Source of the DNA: Clitoria ternatea
Taxonomy: Eukaryota > Streptophyta > Magnoliopsida > Fabales > Fabaceae
DNA: 64,000 nt
Direction: 5' to 3'
Assembly: GCA_037962975.1 (NCBI GenBank)
Contig: CM075676.1
Location: 45,928,001-45,992,000 of the forward strand
A program made the position numbers and the translations under genes. The notes below the pieces were generated by a model. The model saw only the letters and a program-made list of their open reading frames with translations, was not told where the DNA came from and ran no database searches. Below, one piece after another: positions 33,808-45,966 of this stretch. Numbering within the stretch: the first letter of the stretch is position 1; every line of letters starts with the position of its first letter.

Positions 33808-35655
33808 TCATTTCCAACGGCATTTGGATGTCTTGAACCTTGGAAATACATTCCTTATCTCTTTCCACAGCGTTAACACCTGGTCTCCCATGTTAGGCAG
33901 AGGATTAGTGGTCACATTCGGGCTTCCTTCCTTGAAGCTTATCCAATCAGCTCTGATTAAATCTCTTACCTTAAACGTCAGTGCCAAGAAATTCTCGGTG
34001 GAATGCCCCGGTGCACCGGCATGGTAATCACACCGTGCATTCGGATCATACCCTCTGGGAAAAGGTGGTTGAAGCGGTTTTAAAGGGCAAGGTGCCACCA
34101 ATGTATTTTTAATAAGATGGGGGAGAAGCTCGATGTAGGTCATGGGAATTGGATCAAATTACACTTGAGTGCGGTCATTATTCTGTCTCCTCAGGTTTGG
34201 ATTCGGTGGGTTCATTTGTGGTGGTTGATATGGTGCTTGTGGTGGTGCAGGTGGTCGCACGACAGGCGGTCAGAAATATGGTGGGTTCGAATTTGGAATT
34301 GCAGCCACATATGGGTGTGGCGTGTTATGGTAAGTTGACGGAAAGGTGATGGGAGTAGGTGGTCTGAGTTGGTCCCTTCTTTGGTTGTGAGAGACCAGGT
34401 TAGTCTCTCCTTCTCTTCTTTTACCCTCTCCAAGTGAAGGTTTTCTTGCTGCTCCAACCCCAGGTGGGCCACGAGTAATCTTCCCAGTCCTCAGGCCATT
34501 CTCTATTCTTTCTTTGATAGTGATGATGTTAGAGAAATGGGAGGAAATGCTTCCAATTATCTTATCGTAGAAAGGTGACTGGAGTGTATCAATAAATGTG
34601 GAAATTACCTCCTTCTCTGATAGAGGTAGGTCAACCTACGCTGCTACCTCACGCCATCGTTGGGCGTACTCTTTAAACGTCTCGCTATCCTTTTTAGTCA
34701 TGTTTTGCAACTATACTCTATCTGGTGCCATATCCAGATTATACTTGTACTGTTGCATGAAAGTATCTGCCAGATCTTCCCAACAGCGTATACGAGATTG
34801 TTCAAGATGATTGTACCAGGTCAGAGGTGCTCCAGCCAAACTATCCTGGAAACAATGAATGAGAAGAGGGTCATTAGAAGCATGAGAGGCCATCTTCCGG
34901 TTGTACATGGTAAGATGGTTTTTCAGACAGGTTAGCCCCCGATATTTGTCAAATTCTGGCATTTTGAATTTGGGGGGAATGACAACATCAGGAATTAGAC
35001 AGAGTTGTGCAGCACTGCCCATTCCAAACCTGTTTATTCTTTCCATTTCTCTGAATCGCCTTTCCAGGAACTCTAACCTTCCCTCCTGGGTAGCAGCAGC
35101 ATCGCTTGGACCTGCGGCGACATGATGACTAGTACCCCTAACTGGTTGGTCGACATGTGCCGGGTTTGCTTTAGGCATTAAGATGTGGGGTCTGGCTGTT
35201 GCTTGAGCAGCTTGTGGTTGCGCGGCTTGTGTATGGATTGGAATCGTTTGAGGATCCTGGACGGGCGGAGCATTTGGTTGAGCCGTGTGAAGGATTGTTT
35301 CCTGATAATCAGGTTCTTCTTGAAGTGGCGGAGAATAGCTCGGTGGCAATCCATATGGCGGAAAAGGTATAGCATTACCTTCCTCATCTATGTAAATAGG
35401 TTGTTGGGTGTCTGCAGGGTTTGATTTCCTAACGTGAATAGTTAGGGGAGGCGTAGTAGGGTTTGAGCTTGGCCCCCCAGCAGGACCCTGAGTGTGTTGG
35501 GGAGTGGATGGTCGTTGTCTAGCGTTTTCGACACCTGCTGAAGAATCCCCTTCTGTGACTCTCCTTTCAAGAAGCTTGGCCATTTCAGCCATCTGCTCTT
35601 TCAACTGATTGACTTCAGCTCTTAAGTTCTCATTTTCTTGTTCTATTTCAACCAT
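33808..35655 (-). pseudogene. Ogre A gag
   Basis: Starts MVEIEQENENLRAEVNQLKE, an N-terminal coiled coil, then a Pro/Gln-rich region. The conserved capsid-like block is FKMPEFDKYRGL...HLTMYNRKM, LTWYNHLEQS and FMQQYKYN. Two TAGs at 34711-34713 and 34636-34638 are shared with Ogre B. After FKEYAQRWREVAA the gag continues to a Pro-rich stretch and a knuckle CDYHAGAPGHSTENF at about 33990-34040, in which the last Cys is Phe. An upstream in-frame stretch (ITGRHPYATRLNTRL) begins right after a conserved AG at about 35701. Gag would assemble the particle. Confidence 0.9.
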
Positions 35656-35701
35656 GAGTCTTGTATTAAGCCTAGTCGCGTAAGAATGTCTACCCGTTAT
35701 G

Positions 35702-35943
35702 TCTGGGAAGTCAACAAGAAATTGTTAAAAGGAAAACACTAAATAAAAGCAGTAAAAGAAAAACAAATGGTACATAAAGAGATCACGGAACTTGGCCAGT
35801 ATCCTCCGATCTTTTTAGAACTTTGTTCAAGAGTGATAAGTGGAAATTAACATGAGATAGTTGTGGAAATAAGAGAATCCCTCTTTCTGAATTCTAATAA
35901 TACATTACTGCTGCTAGTCTATTCTTTATGCAGAAAAAGTAAA
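35702..35943 (-). other. Spacer between ORF1 and gag of Ogre A, candidate intron
   Basis: On the - strand the region ends in a pyrimidine-rich tract, TTTTAAC branch-like motif and CCCAG directly before ACATAACGGG. Ogre B has the same ACATAACGGG preceded by TTTCTAG and a similar pyrimidine tract (45958-45967). The arrangement looks like a splice acceptor. The donor is not certain. Confidence 0.45.
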
Positions 35944-37875
35944 TCAGCCATTCCTAGCTCGGGCAATCATGGCCCTCATTTTACAAATCCTTTCTCTACA
36001 GTAATCAAGGAAAGTCACAATTTCTCTTGGGGTGTTAAAAGGATTAACCATTCCCTCAGCTTGCTTGAGTAGGAGTGGGAGGTCTTCCAGAGCTCCATTA
36101 GCCAAATATGCCAAGTGGGCGAAGTGATTCATCCATGAATGAATATCTTTATTTTGCTGTGTTAGTTCATCTTTCAGAACACAAATAGCTTCACCACATT
36201 CTTGTTCCATATCCATCGCGCGCCATCGCTCGCAATTTATCTCATGCTAGCAAGCTTCTACCACCTTATCAAGCTGATGCTCCAAACGACTAACTTGTAA
36301 TTGTAGAAGCTCTTTTTGTACCAAGGCATTTTGTTCGCGCTCTTTAGCTTTTGCCAACATATCCCTTAAGAGTTGCTTGTTAGTCAACATGGTATCCCTT
36401 TGCTTGTTCTTCACTTTCAGTTGAGTATTAGCCGTTCGGAGGCATTGACTCTGTTTCCTCAGGTAATCCCTTTCGATCTTTCTCTTTTTTCCAATCTCCT
36501 TAATGGTTTACTTGCTTTCTAAATTCTCCCTTTTCTGAAGGGCATATTCTTGTTGAGATATCAGTAAGTCTTTCTCTAGCTCCTTGTTTTTAGCAATTAG
36601 TTCTTTTATCTTGGCTCTCATTGCCTCCTCTTCAAGGGTAGGAGAGGTAACCTGTGTGCTTGTTGAGAGATAGGAAGGATTCTTAAAAGGCAGCTTGACA
36701 ATGGAAACTCTATTTAGGATCCATTGGTAGTATTCTTCCTTCACGGCGTTGCTTCGAGTTCCTAGTTCTTTCCCTTGTCTGTGGACTTTCTTCCATGCAT
36801 TTGCTATATCCTGAATAACCGAGGTATAATCTCCTTCTGAGTAATAAACGATGAAAGAAGTAAGGGATTCTCCATCAGGTGGCCCAAGTAAGGGATAAGC
36901 TAGCTGACGTTTGCCTATGATAGGGTTGTAATTAATGCATCCCTGAGTGCCCATGAAAGGAACATTCGGATAGTTTCCACAATGGTGAATTATGGTGTCA
37001 ACCTTCAGCCATTACGGATACCACCTTACTTTATCATCCGTGAGCCCTACCAGGTGATTAGCCCATTCACGCCCATTCTTTACTACTAATTGACATAACT
37101 TCAGATCTGAGATAGGACATTCAACTTTACTGACTTGATGGAAGACATGTGACGTAAGCCACACATATAGAGCAGGTAAACAGCAAATGGTTCTCTTTCC
37201 TCCTTGTGTATAGCAGAAGTCCATGGTGCAGTATGTATTTGCCAAGATAGCAGTGACAGGATTTTCAGACTTGAACTTACGGGCAAGGAAAACCCCAATA
37301 GCATCATAATCCACGTAATTATCAATATTAGGGAATAAGATAACACCATAAATGGTGAGAGCCAAGGTATCCATGAAGGTTTCCCAATCTTCTTTCTCAG
37401 CTAGCAGGTGCATGTGCTTCTCAAAATATTCTCTGTCAAATCCCAGGATCTGATTTCTATTCAGTTGTGCACTTCTTAACACTTCTGGGTGAATTTTTAG
37501 GACATTGGCGATGGTAGCAATATTCGCCTGACATCCAAGATGGCGGTAAGGCATTTGTTCTTCTAATGGCATCCCCAGAATTTGTTCAAACTCTTCAACA
37601 GACGGAGCCAATTGAAAGTCTCGGAACGTGAAACAACGGAGAGGTGGGTCATAGAACTGAATCAAAGTAGTAATTGCTTCGACTTGTACCTCCACTTCTA
37701 GCAACTTTAGAATCCTCCCATATTTCTTTGAGAAAATCATTTTCTGATTCATGTCCAATTTCTTTCCTAAGGCTTGCAAACTGGCTGTATCAACTTTTCT
37801 AGCCTTAATATGCAGTAATTTTTTTAACTCAGGTACATTTTTACCACAACTATCCAATCTCATGTTAATTTCCAT
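35944..37875 (-). pseudogene. Ogre A ORF1 (plant-specific ORF upstream of gag)
   Basis: About 640 codons. The N-terminal two thirds (MEINMRLDSCGKNVPELKKL onward) is a globular domain with FTFRDFQLAPSVEEFEQILG, PYRHLG and FMDTLALTIYGVILFPN, resembling the plant-mobile-domain-like family found as ORF1 in Ogre. The rest is a long coiled coil from about 36640 ending in CKMRAMIARARNG. Stops lie at about 37012 (after VRWYP), 36508 and near 36240; the first and last blocks are continued by homology with Ogre B (43770-45709). Function of ORF1 is not known. Confidence 0.85.
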
Positions 37876-38888
37876 ATTTCACTCAGAGGTACTGGCTAAG
37901 TTCTTGATAGCTTCCTGTAAGAACATGAAGAAAAGAAAAAATCAGTCATTGGGAACTGACATGCTTTGCAAATTGATACTCCCCTAGTATTATTCTTGAA
38001 AACAATTTTGTACTTAGGGAATTTACAATTTGACAAAACTTTGCAATAAATCTAAGACCATGTGAGCTATGGATTTTCTGATCATTGTAAAATGATTTTT
38101 TTACTTTTTTTTGTACTCTTTTTTTTTTATGATGATTCAGAAAATTCATAACTCAAGACCCCAAGACTTAAGCAAAGATAAAAGGAAAGGACCATTTGCC
38201 CATTAAAGGATCACTGGTTAAAAGTAAGTCATTTTTTTTTGATAAAGTAATCCACTAAATAGGCAAGTGGTCCTTTAACTTGGATCAGAAGGAAGGTGAG
38301 AACGAGAAAAGGTATAAGTAAAGTTTGCCCCTTTGTGTCTTAAGTCAGGTTTTTCTGGAAGTCTTCTAATGGTTCTAAGGTTGGTCTATCAGTGACATCT
38401 CGCATTAGGTGGCTTATTCTAAACTTTTTAAAGGTCACTAGAACCAAGATCCTACTCATGATGTTGACCACAAATAGTAGGAAGTCTACTAGGTGTGGGC
38501 ACCATGAATAAGTCAAACTCTAGCTGAGATTCTCACGGTAACCAGACAGGAAGTACATCCTAAATGGCTCCGCTACCAACCTCCCCTAATCTTAAGTTTC
38601 ATTTAGGCCCGGGTATAGGGTCCCACTCAAAAGTGTGTGCAAATTATGAGTGTAGTGTGTGAAAGAGGCATTCAATACCTGTACCTTACTCATCCTGCAC
38701 ATAGAACAAACACAAAGAAGCAAATAAAGTTGTCTACCCTAGGGTTCAATAATCACATAAATATTTACAGAACATAAATGGTAGAATACAAATAAAACAG
38801 AAACCAAAGAAAAATAAAATAAAGGAAAAAATCAAATAATTAATATGCTAATTAAAACATGCGCTATCAAATTGACTGGCTTGACTCT
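37876..38888 (-). other. Untranslated leader of Ogre A between primer site and ORF1
   Basis: No coding sequence. Similar in reverse to 42720-43769 of Ogre B, including blocks near the primer site (CCAGTCAA...GATAGCGC) and GGGCCCGGGTATAGGG-like sequence. Packaging signals would be expected here; none can be named from the sequence alone. Confidence 0.7.
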
Positions 38889-38911
38889 CTAAGTCCCCAG
38901 CGGAGTCGCCA
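38889..38911 (-). promoter_or_regulatory. Primer binding site of Ogre A (tRNA-Arg type)
   Basis: The - strand reads TGGCGACTCCGCTGGGGAC starting at 38911, two bases from the LTR end. This is the site type known for Ogre, complementary to a tRNA-Arg 3' end. Confidence 0.85.
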
Positions 38912-38913
38912 TC

Positions 38914-40938
38914 TGTCGCGATCGGGATCGCGGCGGCACGGCCGACCCTCAAAAATGATTTTCTCGTTTGGTTCAAAAAGAAAAACAGGGAGTCGCCACC
39001 AATATTTTTTAGGATAAAATACCGGGAAAACCTTTTATTAAAGCATTGGTCAAAAAAATGCGATTCCAGATTCGGGAGTCTGATTACAGGTGAAGAAGGT
39101 ATTAGCACCTCACAACTGTCCGTTAAAAAAAACGGTTACCTCAATATGATAGCGCACGTATTATAATTAACTCAGAAATTATTTTAACTTTTTCATAAAA
39201 ACATACAAAATCATAAAATATACAAAACTAAACAATTAAAAAAATGAAATTTTTACATGAGATTAACAGGACGTCTCGTCCAAATTAAACTCGCTCCATC
39301 CTTTTTTAAAAAAAAATAATAAAAATTGAGATTAACAGGACGTCTTGTCCAAATTAAACTCGCTCCACCATTTTTAAGAAAAAAATAAAAAATGAGATTA
39401 ACAGGACGTCTCGTCCAAATTAAACTCGCTCCACCATTTTTTAAAAAAAATAATAAAAATTGTAATAATAATAATGACAATAATAATAATAATTACAACT
39501 TTTATGCCAGTCCAAATAGAAGGTGTGAAACACTCATTTCTATTAATATTTATCAATTAACAGAAATTAATTAATGATTAAAAAGGAAACATAGTCACCA
39601 AACAGCAATTAATTTAACAGAAAATAAACAAATACAAATATTAAAAAATGAGGAACAGAATGGGACCGATGCAGTGAAGGAGCTGGTCGGTGTAACGAGA
39701 GAGACTGGACGGTGTTGGAGAAGGAGGCTAAACGGTGCGTTTAAAAGGGACGGTGTTGGGTGAGGATTTGAGGGGGACGGTGTTGAATGAGAGGAAGTGG
39801 GACAGTGTTGGGATGAGGAGTGAGGACGGTTTGAATAAGGAGAAATGGGACGGTGTTGGGATGAGGAGAGTTTGGAGTGAGGAGTTGAGGACGGTTTGGA
39901 GGGGCTGTATGGGTGAGGTCGGTTTGGTGAGGGTGAGGTGTGTGTGTGTGGTTCGGTTTTAGAGGAGAAGAGGAAAGGGAGAGTACGGTGAGAGAGGGTG
40001 AGCGTAGAGTGAGGGAATGGGATGGTGGAAGGGGGCTGTGAGATGTGTGTGGAAGAAGAGGGTTGTACAGTGTGGTGAGGATTTGGAGAGGGCTGTGAGG
40101 ATGGTTGGGAGAGGAGAAGGATGTCAGTTGGTGTGGGATTTGAAGGAGGTGGACAGTGTGGTGTGAAGAGGGGGCTGTGAGGATGGGACGGTGTTGGAGG
40201 CTGTGAGGAGGGGTGAAGAGAGCTGTATGGAGTGGGGGACAGTGTTGGGATGAGGAGGAGAGGGGACGGTTGGTGAGAGGAAGAGAGGGGACATTGCTGG
40301 GTTTTTGAAGGAGGTGGACAATGTGTTTGGAGGAGAAAGTGAGGGAGAGTACGGTGAGAGAGAGAGTGAGTGTGGAGTGAAGGAATGGGATGGTGGAAGG
40401 GGGTTGTGAGGTGTAGAGAGGGAGAGGACAGTATGGTGTTTATGTGAAGGAGGTAGGGACGGTTTGGAGGGGCTGTATGGGTGAGGAGGAAAATGAAAAA
40501 ATTTGCTTCAGAGTTCTCTCTTTCTTTTTTTTTCTAAGATGAACGCTTCTGGATCCTCTTTTCTCCTCCTTCATTTACAGTATTTATAGAACATTTGAGG
40601 AGCATGTTGATTGCCTGAACAGACCCGAGATAGCCTGGCTACCAATTGGTGAGGATTTTTTATTATTTCCTCATTGTCTTGTTACCAGCCGCCCCTTGAA
40701 ATTAGTAAATCAACTTGGACAGCGTGGTGGAAACAGCCTGGATCTTTGACAATCAGGGATAATGGAGGCTGGTGGAAATTTTTTATCATTTTCTTCCTGT
40801 CTTGTTGTGAGCCGCCCCCCTTAATTCAAGGATCCACTTGGATAGTGGAAATCCAAGTTAGCATGGTGGAAATCCGAGTGAAAAAAGGGTCGGTCTTCAC
40901 TTTGCCTTCTAAATCTGAGTGGAAAAGGTCCCTTTTGT
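38914..40938 (-). mobile_element. 5' LTR of Ogre A, truncated in U3
   Basis: The inner end reads TGTCGCGATCGG on the + strand (element end ...CGCGACA). Bases 38917-38932 form a near-perfect hairpin, CGCGATC-GG-GATCGCG. Three GGACG hairpin motifs lie at 39263-39288, 39332-39357 and 39398-39423. The pyrimidine-rich leader spans about 39690-40540. A - strand TATAAATA is at 40581-40588. The LTR is cut at 40938, where Ogre B begins; about 2 kb of U3 is missing compared with 24336-26344. Confidence 0.9.
40581..40588 (-). promoter_or_regulatory. TATA box of the Ogre A 5' LTR
   Basis: TATAAATA on the - strand, identical in context to 23977-23984. Confidence 0.65.
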
Positions 40939-42694
40939 CATCCAAGTTGATTTGCTAATTTCAAAGGGCGGCTGGCAACAGACAAAGAAAAAATAATAAA
41001 TAAGTCCACTTGCCACTGATGGAAGACGTCCAAGACCTCTTTAAATACAGAGGATCCTTAAGCCTTCGAAAAAAAGGAGGGGAAAGGGAAGAAAAACCTT
41101 TATTTTAGAAAGACTCTAAAGCACTTTCCCTTAAAAAACAACGCAGCTCTCCTACCCTCTCTTCTCCACCAACACTGTCCCTTTCTTCCTCCCTCTCACT
41201 GTCCAACCTTCTCCAAACCACCACACTATTCTCCCTCTCTACCTCACAACACCGTCCTTTCCTCCTCACTCCACAACGTCTTCCTTTCTTCTCAACCGTC
41301 CTTCCTCTTAAAAAACACAAACATCGTCCCCCTCTCACTGTCCGACCTCCTCCAAACCACCACACCGTTCTCCTTCTCTACCTCACCCAACACCGTCCCC
41401 CTCTCACTGTCCAACCTCCTCCAAACCACCACACCGTCCCAACCTCCTAAAACACCCAATACCGACCCCTTCTCACTGTCCGACCTCCTCCAAACCTTCA
41501 CACTGTCCCACTCCACACGGCCGTCCTCCTCCCTGTCCCTCTCCTCTTAGCCCAGCACCATATCCCCTCTCCTTCCCTCTCCTTTCTCCTGCACCCACAC
41601 CATCTCCTCACTCTCCTCTCTCCACACAATCCTCCAACCCACCAACACCGTCCCCCTCTCCTTATAACCCATACCATCCAGCTCTCTCTCTCTACTAAAA
41701 CCCACACGGTTTAACCTTTATTTCTCCACTAACCCCGTACATCCCCCTCATTCAAACCCTCTTAAAACTACACCATCATCCTTTCCTTAAGACACACCGT
41801 CCTACTCCTAAAACCAATACTAAACTCCTCTAAACCCACACACCATCCAGCCCCCATAATCCGACAGAAGCTTCAATTCCAGCACTCCATTTCTCTCTCG
41901 TTACACCGACCAGCTCACTCACACACTGGTCCCATTCTGGTCCTCATTTTTAATATTTGTATTTATTTATTTTCTGTTAAATTAATTATTGTTTGGTGAC
42001 TATGTTTCCTGTTCAATTATTAATTAATTTTTGTTAATTGATAAATATTAATAGAAATAATTATTTCACACCTTCTATTTGGACTAGCATAAAAGTTATA
42101 ATAATTATTATTGTTATTATTATTATTACTGCAATTTTTATTATATTTTTTAAAAATGGTGGAGCGAGTTTAATTTGGACGAGACGTCCTGTTAATCTCA
42201 TTTTTTTTTATAATATCTTTTCTTAAAAAAGGGGTGGAACGAGTTTAATTTGGATGAGACATCCTGTTAATCTCATTTTTTTTATATAACATTTTTTAAA
42301 AAAAAAGATGAAGCGAGTTTAATTTGGACGAGACGTCCTGTTAATCCCATGTAAATATTCCGTGTTTATTTTTGTTTATTTTTGTATATTTTGTCATATT
42401 GTATGCTTTCTTTTCATGAAGAAGTTAAAATAATTATTGGTTAATTATAATGCGCGCTATCATATTGAGGTAACCGTTTTTATAATGGACAGTTGTGGGG
42501 TGCTAATACCTTCCTCACCTGTAATCAGACTCCCGAATCTGGAATTTTATTTTTTCGACCAATGCTTTAATAAAAGGTTTTCCTGATATTTTATCCTAAA
42601 AAATATTGGTGGCGACTCCCTGTTTTTTTTAACCAAAAAAAAGTATTCATCATTTTTAAGGGTCGGCCGTGCCGCCGCGATCCTGGTCGCGACA
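40938..42694 (+). mobile_element. 5' LTR of Ogre B, truncated in U3
   Basis: Matches 56991-58751 of the 3' LTR from TCATCCAAGTTGATTTGC onward; the first ~1.2 kb is missing. It keeps a TATA-like box (TTTAAATA, 41040-41047), the pyrimidine-rich leader with ACCGTCC repeats (41100-41860), three GGACG hairpin motifs (42170-42195, 42245-42270, 42319-42344) and the terminal hairpin 42676-42691. Ends ...GTCGCGACA. Confidence 0.9.
41040..41047 (+). promoter_or_regulatory. TATA-like box of the Ogre B 5' LTR
   Basis: TTTAAATA in CCTCTTTAAATACAGAGG; the 3' LTR has the same box at 57091-57098. Weaker than the Ogre A box. Confidence 0.5.
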
Positions 42695-42696
42695 GA

Positions 42697-42719
42697 TGGC
42701 GACTCCACTGGGGACTTAG
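42697..42719 (+). promoter_or_regulatory. Primer binding site of Ogre B (tRNA-Arg type)
   Basis: TGGCGACTCCACTGGGGAC, two bases after the LTR end; differs from Ogre A by one base (A for G). Confidence 0.87.
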
Positions 42720-43769
42720 AGAGTCAAGCCAGTCAACTTGATAGCGCATGTTTTAATTAGCATAATAATTATTTAACTTCTTCTTTTATTTTATTTTCTG
42801 TCAATATTTGTATATGGTTTCTGTTTTATTTATATTCTATCATTTATGTTCTGGTAATGTCTGTGTGATCATTGAACCCTAGGCTAGAGGACCATGTTAC
42901 TTTTCTGTAATCATTGAATTCTAGGGTAGATGACTTTGTATATTTGTTCTGTGTTTGTTCTTTGTGCAAAATGAGGTAAGGTAAAAGGTATTGAATGCCC
43001 TTTCACACACTACACTCATATTTTTGCACACACTGATGAGTGGCGCCCTATACCCGGGCCCCAAATGAAGCTTAAGTTAGGAGGGGTTGATAACGGAATC
43101 GTATAGGATGTACTTCCTATCCGGTGTTCGTGAGAACCTCAAGTAGACTTCGACCTCTCACTGTTGCGTCTCTGTCATGGGTAGGATCTTCGCTCTAGTG
43201 ACCTTCTAGATGTCTAGTATGAGCCACCCAGTATGGAAAATCACTTTTAGACAAGCCATAGGTCCTAGAAAAGACTTTCAGCAAAACCCAACCTAGGCAA
43301 CAAAAGGGCAAGCTTTACTTTACCTTATGTCATTTTCACCCTCCCTTTTAATCCAAATGAATGAATTATCTACCCATTGAGGGTACTCCATTTCGAAAAC
43401 AATGATTCATTTTCGAAACACCTAGTATACTTTGAGTGGGTAGATAATTCTCTTTTGATCGTGTACCTCTAAGTCCTGAGTTGTAGATTTTCCTTGTCGT
43501 CAAAACAAAAAAAAATCAAAAGAAACAACTTTGTGACCCTTCAATTGGGGCATCAATGACGATTAAGAAAATCTATGTTTTCTGCAACTTGGACTCGCAT
43601 GAGTTTTGGAAATCAATGTTTCCCAAACAAAAAAACAAACAAAAAAAACAAAAAATTTTACATCTTTGGGAAAAACTTGAATTTCAAAATGAAACAATAA
43701 TTGACTCCTTTTCTTTGTTTCGGTATTCGCGGGAAACGATTCAGAAATTGGCAGTATCTCTGAGCAAGT
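42720..43769 (+). other. Untranslated leader of Ogre B
   Basis: Non-coding, homologous in reverse to 37876-38888. Contains no ORF of interest; the small frame at 43556-43780 is not conserved in Ogre A. Confidence 0.7.
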
Positions 43770-45709
43770 ATGGAAATTAACATGAAACATGACAATTATG
43801 GTACAGATATGACAGAGTTGAAGAGAATATTACATCTCAAAGCTAAGAAGGTTGATACAGATAGCCTACAAGTACTGAAGAAAAGATTAAGCCTGACTCA
43901 AAAGATGGCCCTTACCAGGAAATATGGGAAGATCTTAAAACTATTGGAGGTGGAAGTCTAAACTGAAGCAATTACAGCCTTGGCATAATTTTGTGACCCA
44001 CCCCTCCACTGTTTCACATTTAGAGATTTTCAAGTGGCGCCGACAATAGAAGAGTTTGAGCAGATATTGGGGTTACAAGTGGAAGGTCAAATTCCCCATT
44101 GCTATCTTGACCATCATGCCACAATCGCTTTAGTTGCCCGTATTTTGAGAATCTCTCCCGAGGCATTAAGGAATATGCAAATGAATAGAAATCAAGTTCT
44201 CGGGTTCACTCGAGAATTTCTTGAGTAGCATATGCAGATCCTGGCTGATAAAGGAGAATGGGAGGCTTTCATGGACACTTTAGCCCTCACTATCTATGGG
44301 GTTGTCTTGTTCCCTAATTTAGACAACTACGTAGATTATAATGCCATTGTTGTCTTCCTGGCTAGTAAGCATAGGCTCGAGAATCCCATCACAGCCATGT
44401 TGGCTAATGTGTATTGTACCATGGATTTCTGCCACACGCAAGGGGGAAAGAGGATCATTTGTTGTTTGCCCGTTTTATACGTATGGCTCACATCTCACAT
44501 CTTTCCTCAGATATATAAAGTTGAGTGTCCACTTTCTGATTTGAAATTGTGTCAATTGACTCTGAAGAGTGGGCATGAATGGGCTAATCACCTCGTAGGC
44601 CTTACAGCAGAAAAAGTCAGGTGGTATCCTCAATGGCTAATGGTCGAGTCAATCATCTATAGTTGCGGAGGCTATCCGAATGCTCCTCTCATGGGCACGC
44701 AGGGATGCATCAACTACAACCCTGTTATTGTAAAGCATCAGTTGGCTTATCCTTTATTCGGGCCACCGAACGAACAACTGCTCACTCTTTTTGTCTTGTA
44801 CTATACAAAAGGGAATTACACAACCATTGTTCGGGATATAGCCAACGCGTGGAAGAAGGTCCATAGAATGGGAAAAGAATTAGGGGCACGAAGCCATGCT
44901 GTAGGGGCTGAATATTTTGAATGGGTCCTAAACAGGGCCTCCATTGTGAAACTGCCCTTCAAAAGTCCTTCATACCAATCCACGAATAATTTTTCTCCGC
45001 CACTCATCATGGAGGACAAGGCCACCATGGCTCTAAAATCACAAATAGAAGAGTTGATGGAAAAGAATCAAAAGCTAGAAGAAGATCTTTTGAAATGTCA
45101 ATGAGAGTGCGCCCTTCAGAGGAAGGAGAATTCCAAGGGGAAACATGCTATGGATGAAATACGAAAGAAGAGGAAGATTGACGAAGACTATAAGGTAAAA
45201 CATGACCATTGCCTTCGTGCGGCTAATTTCTAGCTTAAAATGAAAGGCCAACAGAGCGATGCCATATTGGCCAAAAAACAGGTTCTGAAAAACATGCTGG
45301 CACAATCCAAAGAAAAAGAAAAAGGGACCTTGGTGCAGAAGGAAATGTTGCAAACCCAGGTCCATAAATTGGAGCAACAGCTTGATGAAATAATGAGGGC
45401 CTATGAGTAAGAAATACATGATGAACAGAAAAAGGCCTGTGATGCTGAGCAACGCTGCCAAGAGACCACACGAGTCTTGGGGACTGAGTTAGCTCAACGG
45501 GACGAGGACGTTCATTTATGGATGGATCGTTTCGCCAAGTTGGCATACTTAGCCAATGGAATCTTGGAGGATTTTCCCTCAATGTTAAAACGGCCGAAGG
45601 CATGATCAATCCTCTATCCACCCCAAAAGAGATATCTTCATTTCTGAATTATTACCAAGAAAGACTTTGTAAAATGAGGGCCATGATTTCCCAGGCCAGG
45701 GATGGTTAA
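43770..45709 (+). pseudogene. Ogre B ORF1
   Basis: Same protein as at 35944-37875: MEINMKHDNYGTDMTELKRI, FTFRDFQVAPTIEEFEQILG, FMDTLALTIYGVVLFPNLDN, a continuous middle part through VRWYPQWLMVESIIYSCGGYP (intact where Ogre A has a stop) and a coiled coil ending CKMRAMISQARDG. Stops lie near 43962, 43987, 44226, 45102 and in the coiled coil, and a frameshift near 45595. The start is the same Met as in Ogre A. Function unknown. Confidence 0.85.
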
Positions 45710-45957
45710 AATGTTGTAATCAAATCTTTTAAGTACTATTGTATCTCTACGGAAGAATGGAATAATGAATTAATTTGCTTTCATAATTGTCTCATGTTAA
45801 TTTCTGCTTTACTACTTTACCTAGTACTTTTGAACGGGACGTTCTGAGGAACGGTCGAAGAGTACACGCTAAATTCGGAATCGCATCCTGCGTAATATCA
45901 TTTGTTTTTTCCTTTTTCTTTATTTGTTTTCTTTTATTTTTCTAACAAAATATTATG
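45710..45957 (+). other. Spacer between ORF1 and gag of Ogre B, candidate intron
   Basis: Ends with a pyrimidine-rich stretch (TTTTTTCCTTTTTCTTTATT), a TTCTAAC branch-like motif and TTTCTAG immediately before ACATAACGGG at 45967. See the matching region of Ogre A at 35702. Confidence 0.45.
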
Positions 45958-45966
45958 GTTTCTAGA

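Larger units (their letters stand above)
23098..40938 (-). mobile_element. Ogre A: Ogre-type Ty3-gypsy (Tat lineage) element on the - strand
   Basis: From right to left: partial 5' LTR (40938-38914), primer site, ORF1 (37875-35944), gag, protease, G-patch segment, intron, reverse transcriptase/RNase H, archaeal-type RNase H, integrase (to 28449), a 3' UTR with tandem arrays, polypurine tract (26368-26345) and 3' LTR (26344-23098, lacking its last ~790 bp). ORF1 upstream of gag, the pro-RT intron, two RNase H domains and LTRs of 3-4 kb are diagnostic for Ogre. Many stops and a frameshift at the YVDD box make it defective. Confidence 0.93.

Noticed and set aside
40938..40938. Simple nested insertion of Ogre B into the Ogre A LTR
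   Set aside because: Ogre B's 5' LTR is incomplete, and sequence after its 3' LTR (58752) is not the rest of the Ogre A LTR.
41105..41707. Gly/Arg/Trp-rich - strand ORFs, repeated at 57156-57788
   Set aside because: Reverse reading of the CT-rich leader of the Ogre B LTRs.
45075..45621. Hydrophobic-looking - strand ORFs
   Set aside because: Shadows of the ORF1 coiled coil on the opposite strand.
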